Part shown: positions 48,860 through 60,076 of the stretch, in pieces
How positions within the stretch are numbered: position 1 is the first letter of the stretch
Layout: each line of letters opens with the position of its first letter
Source: Welwitschia mirabilis
Lineage: Eukaryota; Gnetophyta; Gnetopsida; Welwitschiales
Length of the DNA stretch: 64,000 nucleotides
Direction: 5' to 3'
NCBI GenBank assembly: GCA_051453625.1
Contig: JBOZIK010000001.1
Location: 265,975,826 to 266,039,825, forward strand
The notes under the pieces: generated by a model
The model's input: only the letters and a program-made list of their open reading frames with translations
Told to the model about the DNA's origin: nothing
Database searches by the model: none
Program-made: the position numbers and the translations under genes

Positions 48860-49810
48860 CTTTGGTTTCTTAACATGGTTTGTTAAAGTATGTCTATAAG
48901 ATTTTTCATATTCTTATTTTTGGCCTCTTCTCTTTTTTTCATTACTTTCGTTATTTCTTCCATTAACTCTTTAAGGGATTTGAGCTAAAAGTTATGAGGC
49001 TAAAAATTATTGGACTCAAAGTTATTTGGCTAAAAATTATTAGACTAAAAGTTGTTGTGCTGAAACTTGTTATGCTAAAAGTTATTATCCTTATATCTAT
49101 TATTAAAAGGCAATCTAAAGGCTAATTATGATAGCATATTTTGTGCCTAAAATTGTTTATTATTTCTAAAGCTATTGGATTTTTGATTGAATACATAAGC
49201 TTCTTCATAGATTATTTCTTTACATGTTAGTAGTCTTTACAAATTTCATAAGGAGAGTTAGGTGTTGTTGGTTGAGGTTGTTGATTTAACATTTTTACAT
49301 CAACCAAGGCCTTGATGTAATTTTTAGTGTGTTGATAAGATCTTAAACTACGTTGCTAGGGTTAGGTTGTTCTTCATGTTATACATTTTTCATGTCTTTC
49401 AACATTTTCCTTCTATTTTCATCCTATCCATTATCTTCTTTTTTCCATTTTTCAAAGTAAGAATGGGTTGCTCTATTTTTACTAATGTTAAAGGGAATCT
49501 TCATTAGCTTTACCTAAGAAAGTAGGATAGGCTTGTAAATTTTTGAGTTCTACATTATCTTCCTTAGGTAGGTTAAAGGGGTTTTGGATCTAGATCAGAG
49601 TAGGAGTGGAAGAAGAAGTAGATATTTTTGTGGGTTTAGAAGGAGAAAGTACTTAAACGATAGGATTTGAAGAGGAAGATGGTTTAAACAAATTAATTTT
49701 AAAAATAGGCAAACTACTTTTAAAAATAGGTAAACTACTTTTAAAGCTACTTTAAAAAATAGGTAAATTACTTTCAGAAATTTGGAAAGAAAAAAAAAAT
49801 TCATCTTCTT
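48860..49810 (-). pseudogene. gag: gypsy gag fragment with Asn-Phe repeats
   Basis: Read right to left: a frame of 69 codons (49804-49595) rich in Leu, Phe and Lys, then broken frames with a knuckle-like YEICKDYxHVKKxS near 49250-49210 (a C-x2-C-x4-H-x4-C pattern with first and last Cys changed), then an Asn-Asn-Phe repeat (NNF at a spacing of about 6-7 residues) encoded by the short DNA repeats at 48985-49085, then LKSLKELMEEITKVMKK. Knuckle, Asn-Phe-rich stretch and a Leu-Glu-x-Leu helix follow in this order in Athila/Tat-type gag, but the match is not close. The end is cut by the gap. Confidence 0.55.
48985..49085. repeat. About 20-bp tandem repeats
   Basis: GGCTAAAAATTATTGGACTC-like units recur five to six times. 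On the minus strand they encode the Asn-Asn-Phe repeats of the gag fragment. Confidence 0.75.
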
Positions 49811-50374
49811 ATATTCTAGAAACTAAAACTTTCTAATCTTGTACTCTTGAATTGAAGTCTACTAATCTTTCTTTAATTTCTCGACATGGAAATTGCTTCT
49901 CCTACTGATGCTTTTTTTGTATGATCATTTCCTTGCATTTTCATAAAATATCAAAAAAAAATTCTTTTACACTCAAATGAAAACCTCCCTTCCAGATCAC
50001 ACTAAGTGTAAGAAGGAGGTTATACCAATAGTGGAGGTAACATGAAGTGCAAATTAATTTTGTTAAAAATAAGGGTAATGTTCAAAAACTAATAGTAACA
50101 TAGAAATAAAAACTTACAAAAATTAAGAAATAAAAGAAAAAACTAGGAAATAAACTTAAGCTAAACTAGTAAAACAAACATATAACTTAAACTAAGAAAA
50201 GAAAAGAAAAACTAAAAGAAATTAAAAAAGAAGTCCAAAATAAGAAAGTAAAAATACAAACTAACCTAATAAGAAGAAACATTATATATATACATATTGC
50301 ATAAGTAAATAATTTGAAAATCAAGTTAGATATCTACGTAATGAGATTTAATCTTTTAGACCTCTTTGAAATCC
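49811..50374 (-). other. Leader of the gypsy fragment
   Basis: AT-rich and without coding that I can recognise, between the primer site and the first gag frame. An A-rich stretch lies near 50090-50260. Confidence 0.5.
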
Positions 50375-50392
50375 TCCTTGGTAATGATGCCA
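50375..50392 (-). promoter_or_regulatory. Primer site, tRNA-Asp type
   Basis: The minus strand reads TGGCATCATTACCAAGGA against TGGCGCCGTTGCCGGGGA for tRNA-Asp. It is 11 bases from the LTR edge at 50404. Confidence 0.82.
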
Positions 50393-50403
50393 ATTTATTA
50401 GAG

Positions 50404-51791
50404 TGTGCTTATGTGCTCAAACTAATATTTCTTTCAAATGAATCTCTTATTTTTGGTACATGCAAATATTTAATAAAACTCACATAAAATGTACTATTAT
50501 GTTGGAGTTAACTTGTATATTGTACTCTAGAGAGGAATTTCAAAGAGGAAGCTAAAAGAACAAAATTTAATAAGAATTTCTATTCTTAAGTTCAAAATTA
50601 AAATGAAATGTGACAGATGAATATAAGATGAATGAAATGAATGCAAGTTGAATACAACCTAAATGTAAGTCCTGATCAAGAATACCAACTTGTTATCATC
50701 CAAGTTCACCATCATAACCTATATCAATTACAAATAACTATTACTTAAAAGTAATCAACATAAGCTATAAGGCAGATTATAAGAGAAAATATTAAAAAAG
50801 ACAAAAAAAAGGTCTTTATTTAATCACAATGTTTCCACATTCATGTAAAAAGCAAAAACTCCTTAATGAAGGAGACACAATTCAACATCAAGCAACCTCC
50901 TTCTCTACAACTAGGATGGATCCCTTAATTTCTTTTCAAGTCATCACAAAAATAATTAATGTAACCAAGATAAGAAAATAAGGGATCTTATATAAGTATT
51001 TATAGGATTTGAAATGACTATTAAGATGGCTAGGGAGTTGTAATTAATTAGAGGTAATCATAACAATGATTACATAATTGATAGAATTTATTTTATGTTG
51101 TTCATATCTATCATCGACTTGGGTATTATATAGACAATCAGGTGAGTAACTATTAAACTTTTATATTCTCATGATTTATCATATTTTACATGCCTTCTTA
51201 ATAATGGTTAATATTTCATGTTCTTTAGTGTCATCTGAGGTATTCTTCAAATGATTAGGTGGATGACTATCAGTAGTCAAATTATAAGTTCTGTTTCTTT
51301 AAATCCTACTAGTTATCCTAAGTATCATCTAGATGACCAAGTTGATGACTATCAATAAAAGCCTATTTTCTTTATTTGTTGATCCTATTAGTTATTTTCT
51401 TGATTGTCATCTAGATGATGAGGTAAATGATAATTAGTCTTTGGTATTTTCTACATTTTATATCATGATTACCTTTAAGATATGATTTAAGTACTTCAAT
51501 GACTATCATAATATGGTCTTTTATCTGGATGACATAATGAATAACAGACTTTTCTTTATCTTCTAATTTCTTGATCATCATCCATCATTCTACACTAGGT
51601 TTATGATGTTTTGGAAAAGTTAGGAAGTGTAAAATGTATCAGAAAAAGCTTTATTATCTTTGAGTTTGGTGTTTTTTATGATCATCTTGATTGAACTTTA
51701 AATTCTTCCTATTTGGCTTAGAAACCTACTAAGATTCCTGAAATATTCTCTAAACATAATGTTAAATATCATCAATTAGACTCACAAAACA
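50404..51791 (-). repeat. gypsy LTR between pol and gag
   Basis: About 1388 bp. The minus-strand start TGTTTTGTGAGTC follows a purine tract (AAGTAGGGATCA) of the chromovirus on its right, and its other end (GCACACTC, TG/CA at 50404) lies 11 bases from a tRNA-Asp primer site on its left. It contains degenerate repeats of about 100 bp with CATCTAGATGA near 51215-51430. It is bounded by internal retroelement sequence on both sides. Confidence 0.68.
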
Positions 51792-51839
51792 TGATCCCTA
51801 CTTAAATGATTTACTCCTAAGGATTAAGTTAAATATGGT

Positions 51840-54800
51840 ATTTGAGAATTTATAACTAAATATTATGCAATTGAAAAATATTTAGGTATTTATTTTTTAA
51901 TATTTCTTCTAGATCCTAAGTAGATTCATCAAGATGATGGTTACTCCACATTATGTTTACTTGATGGATCTTCCTATTTCATAAAGTAATAGTTTGCTGG
52001 TTAAACATTTATTTTAGCTCATTTATAGTTAAAAAATTAGATTTCATATAAACATAAGACTAACTTAACACATGAAAAGTATCTACAATATAATTTCTTA
52101 AAATACTTACATGAAAAAAATTATGCATGGCATCACTTGGGAAGATAAAGAATGATTATATGTCATAGGTCCAATACATTCTAGTATCTAAATGGTCTAA
52201 TTAATTTAAGGGCTAATTTTAATCTCTTAACTTCTTACATTACTAATTTCATTATTGATACTTTAAGAAATACATGATCACCAAATTGGAATTCAAGATC
52301 TCTTCTTTATTGATCTGCATACATGTTTTGTCTATCTATTTCTTCTTTAAGATGTTCTTAAGGGTTTTCATTTTATTTTTTATTTTCTATAAAAGTTTTT
52401 TTTCTACAACTAATATTTCCTCTAATTCTATCCATGTAGTAGGTGCTTTACAATTTATACCATATAAAGCCTCAAATGCAACCATTTGAATTAAACTTTG
52501 ACAATTATGATTATATGCAAATTCAACTAAGGGAAAATATTATTCCCTATTCTCAGGCTTATTTAAAATACATGCTTTAAGAAGATCTTTTAAAACTTAA
52601 TTAATATTTCTACTTGATTATTTATTTAAGGATGAAATGCAGTGCTCATATTTAACTTGGTACTTAAATCCAATTGTAGCTCTTGCTAAAATTTAAAGGA
52701 AATTTTAAATCTCTATTAAAAATAATTACTAAGGGCACAACATGTAGATAAAATCCATTCTAAATATATTCTTTTTCAATATTTCTATCACCATAAGTAT
52801 ATTTTATTGAGATAAAGTATGCTGATTTATTAACTCTATTAATTAGAATGATAATTAAGTTATTATCTCTTTGATTTTTTGGAGGTCCTAAGACAAAATC
52901 TATGTAAATAACATTCCATTTATATTTGGAGAATTATAAAGATAAAGTAGTCCCACTAGATTCCTATGTTTTGCATTAACTTAATGATAATTTAAATACT
53001 AATTTAAATTCTACTATATCTTTCTTCATTCCTATCCATTAAAAGTTTTATTTTATATTTAAAACATCTTAATTATCTAGGATGATTTTATATTAGTGGA
53101 TTATGAAATTCAAACATTAACTTATGTCTAATTTCATCTACATTAGAAATCGAAAACCTTCCATTAAATCTAATAATACCAATTGAATCAATACTAAAAT
53201 CTTCTTAATTTGTTAATTTTTATAATTGATCCTTTAATTTTTAATAATTTTCCTTCTCATACTAAAATATTCTTAATTTGTTAATTTTTATATCTGATCC
53301 TTTAATTTTTAATAATTTTCATTCTCATATTGACCTCTAAAATAATAGAAAATATCTGACTTTCAATTTTCATAATTACCTTAAGATAATCATGTCTACT
53401 AAGAGAATCTACAACTTTATTCCTTTCACCTTCATGGCATAAAATTTAAGACCTAAATCACAAAGAAACTTTATCAATATTGTTTGCCTAAGGTCTAAGT
53501 TTGGTTGAGTAAAAATGTATTTTAAGCTCTTATGATTAGTACAAATTTAAAATTTGACATCATAAGGATAACACTTTCATAACTGTAAAGAAAATATCAC
53601 TTTAGCTAATTCAAGATCATGGATAGGGTAATTTCTCTTATGTATCTTAAGTTTTCTTAATCCATAAGCTATTACTATTTTATCCTATTTAAGAATAACC
53701 CTACAAACTTATCCTAATGCATTAGTATAAACTTAAAATATCTTAAAATCATATGGAATTACTAAGACTAAAGCACTAGTTAACAATCTATAATATGATT
53801 AAAAGATTGCTAACATTTTTTTGTCCATTGGAAGTTTCTATTTTTTCTTAAAATATTTGTGAAATGAGAAGCTATCTTGAATAAATTAAAGATGAATTAG
53901 CATTAGTACCCATTAAGGCCAAGAAAAGTTCTAACCTCTATAATATTTATAGGTTTTAATCATTCATAATAATTTCCTTGAATTTATTTAGGTTGATTAA
54001 CATACCCATATTAGATACCACATGATCTAAAAACTAGATGGGTTCCTTTCAAAAGAAACTTTTTTCTAGGTTAGCATACAATTGATAATTCCTTAAGGTT
54101 TGCAATACTATTCCCAAACATTTCTCACATTTCTCATAAGATTTACAATAAATGAAAATGTCATCAACAAACACAATTACGAAGGAATTAATATGTATCC
54201 AGAAGATGTGATTCATAATGCTCATGAATACTAAAGGCACATTCATTAACTCAAAAGGCATGATAATAAACTTATAATATTAAAAGTGAGTTCTAAAAAA
54301 TATTTTATGAACTTTTTTTTTAAATTTAATGATATTTAAATTTTAAAATAACTTTTAAAATTACCTTATCTTTCTTAAGTTAGACAAAAATATTATCTCT
54401 TCTTGGTAGTGGATATGTGCTTTTAATTGTAACTATATTTAACTAATTTGTAATAAATGCACAACCTAAGTATTCCATCCTTTTTCTTCACAAATAACAC
54501 TCATGCTTCTTATGATAATAAGCTAGGATGAATAAAACCTTTATTTAAAAGTCTTGTAAGTTAAATTTTTGATTATCTGATTTCTATAGGAGACATTTTA
54601 TATGATGCCTTAAAAATTAATTGAGTTCTTGGGATCAAATCAATAGAAAACTCAATGTCTTAAAAAGGTGGTGTTCTTAGTAATTCTATCATAAATATAT
54701 TAAGATATTCTTGAATTATTGGTATACTCTCTAGTAAAGTTTCTTCTTTTTATATGTTGATTAAGTTTAGAAAAAACATAAAGAATAATAATCCCTTCTT

Positions 54801-55246
54801 AATTTCCATCTTTATATGCTTAGCTTTAATTAAATTATTCATAATTGATTTGGAATGATCTTGGAATATTAATCTTTAATTATGATTTATCATATTTATT
54901 TAATGCTTCTCACAATTTATAACTACCTTAATGTACATTAACTAATTCATGCTAGTATAATATTATATTCTTTTAGGTTGATAATAATTGGTTGACTTTG
55001 AAAGTATCCCTTACTTATACATAAAGTATAACTTTAGACCTATTGATTAACTTTAGGTATGAATCCATTTACAAGCTCTATGCATCCCTCAATTGAAGAA
55101 AAATGCAATTTTTATCTTAAAATAACTATAGGGGATATAAAGCAATGAGTTGCTCCATAATTTTTTTAGAAGAAATAGGATTATATTAAACTAGCGAATT
55201 TATATGAGAGGGAAAAAATGCCCTAGCTTGACAGGAAAAAATAAAC
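51840..55246 (-). pseudogene. pol: Second chromovirus pol, minus strand
   Basis: Order from right: linker with QARAFFP near 55.22 kb, protease site NYGATHCFIS at 55165-55135 (Asp-Ser lost), RT with MPFELMNVPLVFM at 54261 and an intact FVDD box (54171-54160) in a 70-codon open frame, RNase H near 53.6-53.4 kb, integrase with IDFVLGPPKNQRDN at about 52902-52860 and NRDLKFPLNF near 52.70 kb (SDRD changed to NRD), and a chromodomain VNIMWSNHHLDEST near 51.95-51.90 kb. The end and the tract after it align closely with the 2.6-15 kb element. It is cut on the right by a gap just before the protease. Confidence 0.87.
53193..53328. repeat. 68-bp tandem duplication in pol
   Basis: A unit starting ACTAAAATCTTCTTAATTTG fills 53193-53260 and is repeated with few changes at 53261-53328, inside the RNase H to integrase part of the dead pol. 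Confidence 0.85.
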
Positions 55247-55346
55247 NNNNNNNNNNNNNNNNNNNNNNNNNNNNNNNNNNNNNNNNNNNNNNNNNNNNNN
55301 NNNNNNNNNNNNNNNNNNNNNNNNNNNNNNNNNNNNNNNNNNNNNN
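55247..55346. other. Assembly gap, 100 N
   Basis: Exactly 100 N between minus-strand chromovirus protease and plus-strand copia 3' sequence. The gypsy/copia junction is inside. Confidence 0.95.
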
Positions 55347-55456
55347 AGGGATCTTTTATTATTTTAATATGCCTTATTAGAAAGAGATTAAAGATGGAAT
55401 ATTTGTTTGATCTTGAAATCACTTATTTGTTTACCATCAATGTCAAAGGGAAAGAT
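55347..55456 (+). other. copia 3' internal remnant
   Basis: It matches the last 110 bases before LTR b (GGGATCTTTTATTAT through AAAGGGAAAGAT). It is the only surviving copia part of internal region 2. Confidence 0.85.
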
Positions 55457-56751
55457 TATTAGGATTTTATATTTTCAATTGATGTCAAAATAAAATGATT
55501 TTTGTAAAATAAAATGTGATTTTATAGATGCAAGAAATTGAAGGATCCATATCCAAAAGATAGCTAAGAGTTGGATATGTTCTAATTAAAGTAACTTGAT
55601 TTTCTATCTAAGGACTTAAAGTAGGAGTCAACCGAACCTGTAAATACTCATTTTAGGCTACTACATGAGGATTCAACCAGATCTTTGAGGGGCTTACCAG
55701 ATGTAAAAATGCATTTTTCAATCTTCTCCATATGTACTATGTTTTATGAGGTCAACTAGACTCATGTGAGGTTTACCGGACTTGAAGAAAAGTAGTCGAC
55801 TGAATTTTAGATGGAGGCAGTCAAACCAAGTAATATGAGTTACTCAGGTCAATCAGATAAAAAAGGGGTCAATTATATCAAGTAACATGAGTTACTTAGG
55901 TCAACTAGATGTTTCAATGGATCAACTGATCAAGCAAAAGAAAAAATTTTCAAAAGTTTTTTTAACTGTTATTTCACCAAATCTATCTGTTTCAAATGTC
56001 AAATTCCTTTTCAACTATCTAATGGCTATATTTTAGGGATTAAAGAGGTAACACTCAAAAACTTAATGTTCTTAAGATTGAATGTATTTTGAAAGAGGAG
56101 ATTGCACTCTTGATCTAAAGAGATTATCTTTGTAACATCATTCTTCTCTCACTCAACACTTACCTATGTATTAAATTTGAGAAATAAGGCTTTATTATTA
56201 GTTCTTACATTTAAGTAACATTTAGATTATAGGCTTCATTTCTTTACTCATCCTTATGCATTTTATTGAGGTTGAGACTTAGCCTATAAAAGTCCATTTA
56301 ATTGAGGTTGAGGCTTAACCTACCAAAGTCCATTTTATGAAGGATTAGACTTAGCCTGCAAAAGTCTAGTTTATGAAGGTTGAGATTAGCTTGAAAAAGT
56401 TCATCTTGTAAATGTTGAAGATTAGCCTTGAAAACTTGATGAATAGTAAAGCAACAGAGATCTAAAATAGTCTTGGATATTAACTATCTTTTGAGAGTGG
56501 AGTAGGGTATATCTCGAACCACTATAAATCTTGTATTGTGCATTTCTTTAGTGCTACTTTTTAGTTTGTTTTGTTATATGTTTTTCTATTATAATTTCTT
56601 TATTGTGTAGTAATAAATATTTAATTTTTTTAAAAATCTTATTCAACCCCCCTTCCACCACCCACCCCCCCACCCCTCTCCCCTTCTGCCCCGTGCGCGC
56701 ACCATCCCTCTCCTCCAACCCCCCCTTTTCTCTAGGGTTCTAGATCCTTCA
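55457..56751 (+). repeat. copia LTR c with C-rich expansion
   Basis: It is 1295 bp, starts TATTAGGATTTT and ends AGATCCTTCA before CTATT. It carries four copies of the 36-bp unit (56265-56425), lacks the TATTTAAA box through a small deletion near 56040, and contains a C-rich stretch at 56646-56730 that is short in LTRs a and b. Confidence 0.88.
56646..56730. repeat. C-rich tract
   Basis: About 85 bases are almost all C with T and a few A, including runs of up to seven C and a GTGCGCGC island. LTRs a and b have about 15 and 40 bases of milder CT sequence here. On the minus strand it gives many G runs of three or more, enough for a G-quadruplex. Confidence 0.85.
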
Positions 56752-56756
56752 CTATT
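56752..56756. other. Target-site duplication CTATT, right
   Basis: It is an exact partner of 44160-44164. Joining the two flanks restores a tandem unit that continues AACATGACAACC. Confidence 0.82.
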
Positions 56757-57251
56757 AACATGACAACCTAAAATAGTTACATAGTAAAGAAAAGATGACC
56801 TAAGAAGTTACATAGGCCAAATACTAAACTAGTAATCTAAGAGAGCACTACAATATAATATGTCATCTCAAAATAGTTTCAAAATGATGCAATGCTAGTT
56901 TAACTAGTGAAAAGACCAAATACTCAGAAAAAAAAATAGAGGAGGTGGTACACTACTAATATGGCATCTCAAAATAGTTTCAGAAGGTTGTAATACTAAC
57001 TTAAGTAGTTAAGGAGGATAAAAACCAAGCAAAATTATAATTGATCATCACACTACTAACATCACATCTTAAAATAGTGTGAAAATGATGTAGTTCTAAT
57101 CTAAATAGTCAAATATGCCAACTACTCTAGAAAAAATATAAGAAAACATGCATTGCTAACATGACACCTCAAAACAATTCTAAAATGATGTAATACTAAT
57201 CTAAGTAGTAAAAAAGCCAAATACTTAAGCAAAACTATAAAGGAATGTCAC
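56757..57251. repeat. About 100-bp tandem repeats, block C
   Basis: Units start near 56752, 56846, 56951, 57050, 57150 and 57249 with the motif CACTACTAACATGACATCTC and then AAAATAGTTTCAGAATGATG. It breaks off at GTCAC (57247-57251). Confidence 0.88.
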
Positions 57252-58010
57252 TGTAACATCCATGTATTCACCCAAAATCTATGAACATTACTCAATTACC
57301 AAAATGTAATGTCCTTAACATTTTCCACTAAGACTATGCATTAATTAAAATTTTATCATGTTTAAAACAAAAAATATGTTTTAATACCAAAATGTAAAGC
57401 CTAAAATTTTATAGCTTGAAACTCAAAATGTATAATTTATTATCAAAATGTGATACATACATATTTTAAATAAAACTTGATATATGAATAACAAAAAGGT
57501 TAAGTTCTATAAGAAATGTTACTAGCTAAAACTTATTAACTAAGGCTTCAAAAAAAGCTCCAATAATGAGCCAAAGCTTTAACTTTAGTAAATAGAATAA
57601 TTGGATATCTTGAATATATAATATTTTCAAGTCTATTACTAATACAAAGAGTATAAGTTTCTTTGGAATTGACATAACAATATCACATGTTATAATAATG
57701 AACAAATCAATTCAATTTAATATTATAAAGCACAAATTAGAAAATCAATGTTTTATTTCTATATGCCCTCCCTTACAAGATATATCAACCTTTAGTATAC
57801 TCTAGCTTAACACTTGTTTAACATAAAAAAATATGGAGTGAGAGCCATGAATTATCACAATCCATAGTATGGCCCAAGAAAGGAAAGGATAAAGTTAAGA
57901 AGAACCCTAAGATACAAGATAGATTAAGATGTAATAAGAAGACAGGCTCCAAATAATCAAGCATTAAATTTTCATATAAATGAGATTAGCTAGTTTTATT
58001 ATATAATTTA

Positions 58011-58120
58011 CCACTACCTCATTTGGTGATATATAGTTTTATCCTGTCCACTACCTCATTTAATAATATGTGGATCATCATTTCCACTACCTCATTTAGG
58101 AATCTATTATTTTTTCTCTT

Positions 58121-58166
<46 letters not shown>

Positions 58167-58422
58167 CCTCATTTGATAATATGTGCTGTTATATGTGTTG
58201 TTATATTTTCACTGCCTCATGTGATGATCTATGAATTATCATTTCCCACTACCTTACTTGGTGATCTATGATTCTATTTAATAATTTAATTGTATTTTAT
58301 TTTCATCATTCCACTATTTCATTTGGCAATCTATGGATTTATCAATTTCACTACCTCACTTAATAGTTTGTGAGTTTCCCTATTTCACTTCCTCTTTGGA
58401 TGATCTATGAAACTTTCATTTC
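58011..58422. repeat. 37-bp minisatellite, about nine units
   Basis: CCACTACCTCATTTGGTGAT-like units start near 58011, 58048, 58084, 58166 (partial), 58210, 58246, 58311, 58349 and 58386. Spacing is 36-38 bases except where the (AT)n run and one other stretch interrupt. Confidence 0.85.
58126..58165. repeat. (AT)n microsatellite
   Basis: About 40 bases of alternating AT lie inside the 37-bp minisatellite. Confidence 0.95.
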
Positions 58423-59852
58423 CATAAAAGGATTTAAAGTTTCAAAGAATATTACAAGAAATGGCAAGATCTACTTTCAAGGGTTAACTTTTTAAGAATC
58501 AATAATTATCTTAACAAATAAGATTCATACAAGAAGAAGCTTTAATCATATATAAGATACTTATAAAAATAGTTTAAACCAAAAGAAAAAAAAACACATT
58601 TTAGAATTTTATAAGAATTTCAAGAAAACATAAGATTTTAATTAAAGAATAAGATTCTTTTTTCTTTTTTAAGTTTATGAATGGATGCAAGAATATGGGA
58701 TCATACAAATGATAGTAAAATAATACTTTAAAATAAAAATGATAATAGAACCATATAAAAAAATAAGAAAATCATAATAATCATAGAGATGTACAAGAAA
58801 TCTAAAGCATACAAGCTTTAATAATTCAATAGAACCATATAAAAAATAAAAAGCAACCTAAAATCATACAAGAAAAGAAAATCTTCACATTATATACATA
58901 ATTTGATGTGAAATTTTCCAAACTTTAATATTGCTATTTCCAAGCTCCAATTAAAAATTTCCAAGCTCCAAGGTATAAGATCACCAAATTCCAAGTCTGT
59001 AAGATATTTCACATAATAAGACTAAAGGAAAGAAGGTCCTATTTATAATGAGAAGAATGAATTCAAAAGGTATTAAGAATTTCAATGAACACATACAACT
59101 CATAACTCTTCATCAAAAATGTTTATGACCCTCTAATACCTAATCATTACTTTTCCTAATCAATAGGTATAATTAATATTTTATTATAATAATAATACAT
59201 TCTCAACATGCCACTACTTGAAATTATTATGATAAAGAATTAAGATGAACCATTTAGTAAGTAATTTTAATAAAAGCATTAAGATACATCAAGATAATAT
59301 TTTACCATATAAAAATATTTTTCCATAATGAATAAATATTAACTACTAATAAAACAAAATGTAACATCATATTTAGGGAATTATCTTAGTATGTACTACT
59401 AAAATAAAATATTAAAATAAATCAACATAATGGATCCTAATAATCATAGCTATTAGAAGAATTTTTTGTATGCATTAAAATGAGAGAATAGTAAAATAAG
59501 GAAATGTACTAATCGTGTACATTAAATGTAGTAGTTACAATAAAAATAATATTAATATAAGCTACTTACTTAGCCACTAAAATATTATCATTAAATAAAT
59601 AAGAAAATACTAAAAATAATATTATTAATTATGATAATTACAATAGAAAACAATATTTAAAACAATAATTACAAAATTACAAAGTAAATAATTACATCTC
59701 AAAGAATAATAATAATATGTTAATAAATAAAGAATATACTAATTAAATCAGATTAATATGATCCACAAGAGTAAAATTATTTTTATTTAGTTTTTATTTA
59801 ACTATTTGGACTAAATCCTTGACCTTTAAAGATCTAGACATAAAATGGTCAT

Positions 59853-60076
59853 ACTACTAACATGCCACTTTAAAACAATCCAAAAATGATGTAATGCAAA
59901 TCTAAGTAGTTAAAAAGACCAAATACTGAAGAAAAATCATAATGGAATACCATATTGCCAATATGACATCTTGAAAGGGTTCTAGAATGATGAAGTACTA
60001 ACATACATAGCCAAGAATGCTAAATACTTAAGTAGAATTACAATGAAACATCATACTGCTAACATGACACCTCAAA
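59853..60076. repeat. About 100-bp tandem repeats, block D
   Basis: Units start near 59852, 59951 and 60052 (CATACTGCTAACATGACACC). The last breaks off at CTCAAA, directly before the CACTA end at 60077. Confidence 0.85.

Larger units (their letters stand above)
44165..56751 (+). mobile_element. Three-LTR copia composite with nested gypsy
   Basis: LTR a (44165-45339), internal 1 (45340-47617), LTR b (47618-48796), internal 2 (48797-55456, mostly replaced by gypsy sequence between two gaps), LTR c (55457-56751). CTATT flanks only the outer LTRs, so this entered or grew as one unit with a shared central LTR. Internal 1 holds gag and a 3' region but no protease, integrase or RT. The LTRs, the iMet primer site and the AAAGGGAAAGAT tract before TGTTAG fit the SIRE/Maximus type of copia. 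Confidence 0.82.
57252..59847 (+). mobile_element. Solo-LTR-like insertion Y, 2.6 kb
   Basis: It begins TGTAACATCC, a standard gypsy LTR start, and ends near TCTAGACATAAAATG (insertion X ends TCTAGACATGACA). GTCAC precedes it and GTCAT follows it (59848-59852), four of five bases matching, and removing it rejoins the tandem unit. It contains a 37-bp minisatellite and an (AT)n run but no coding. The strand is uncertain. Confidence 0.65.

Noticed and set aside
48682-48876. Minus-strand frame with a Gly-Arg-Lys-rich stretch
   Set aside because: It crosses the 59-N gap, and the Gly-rich part is the complement of the CT-rich end of copia LTR b.
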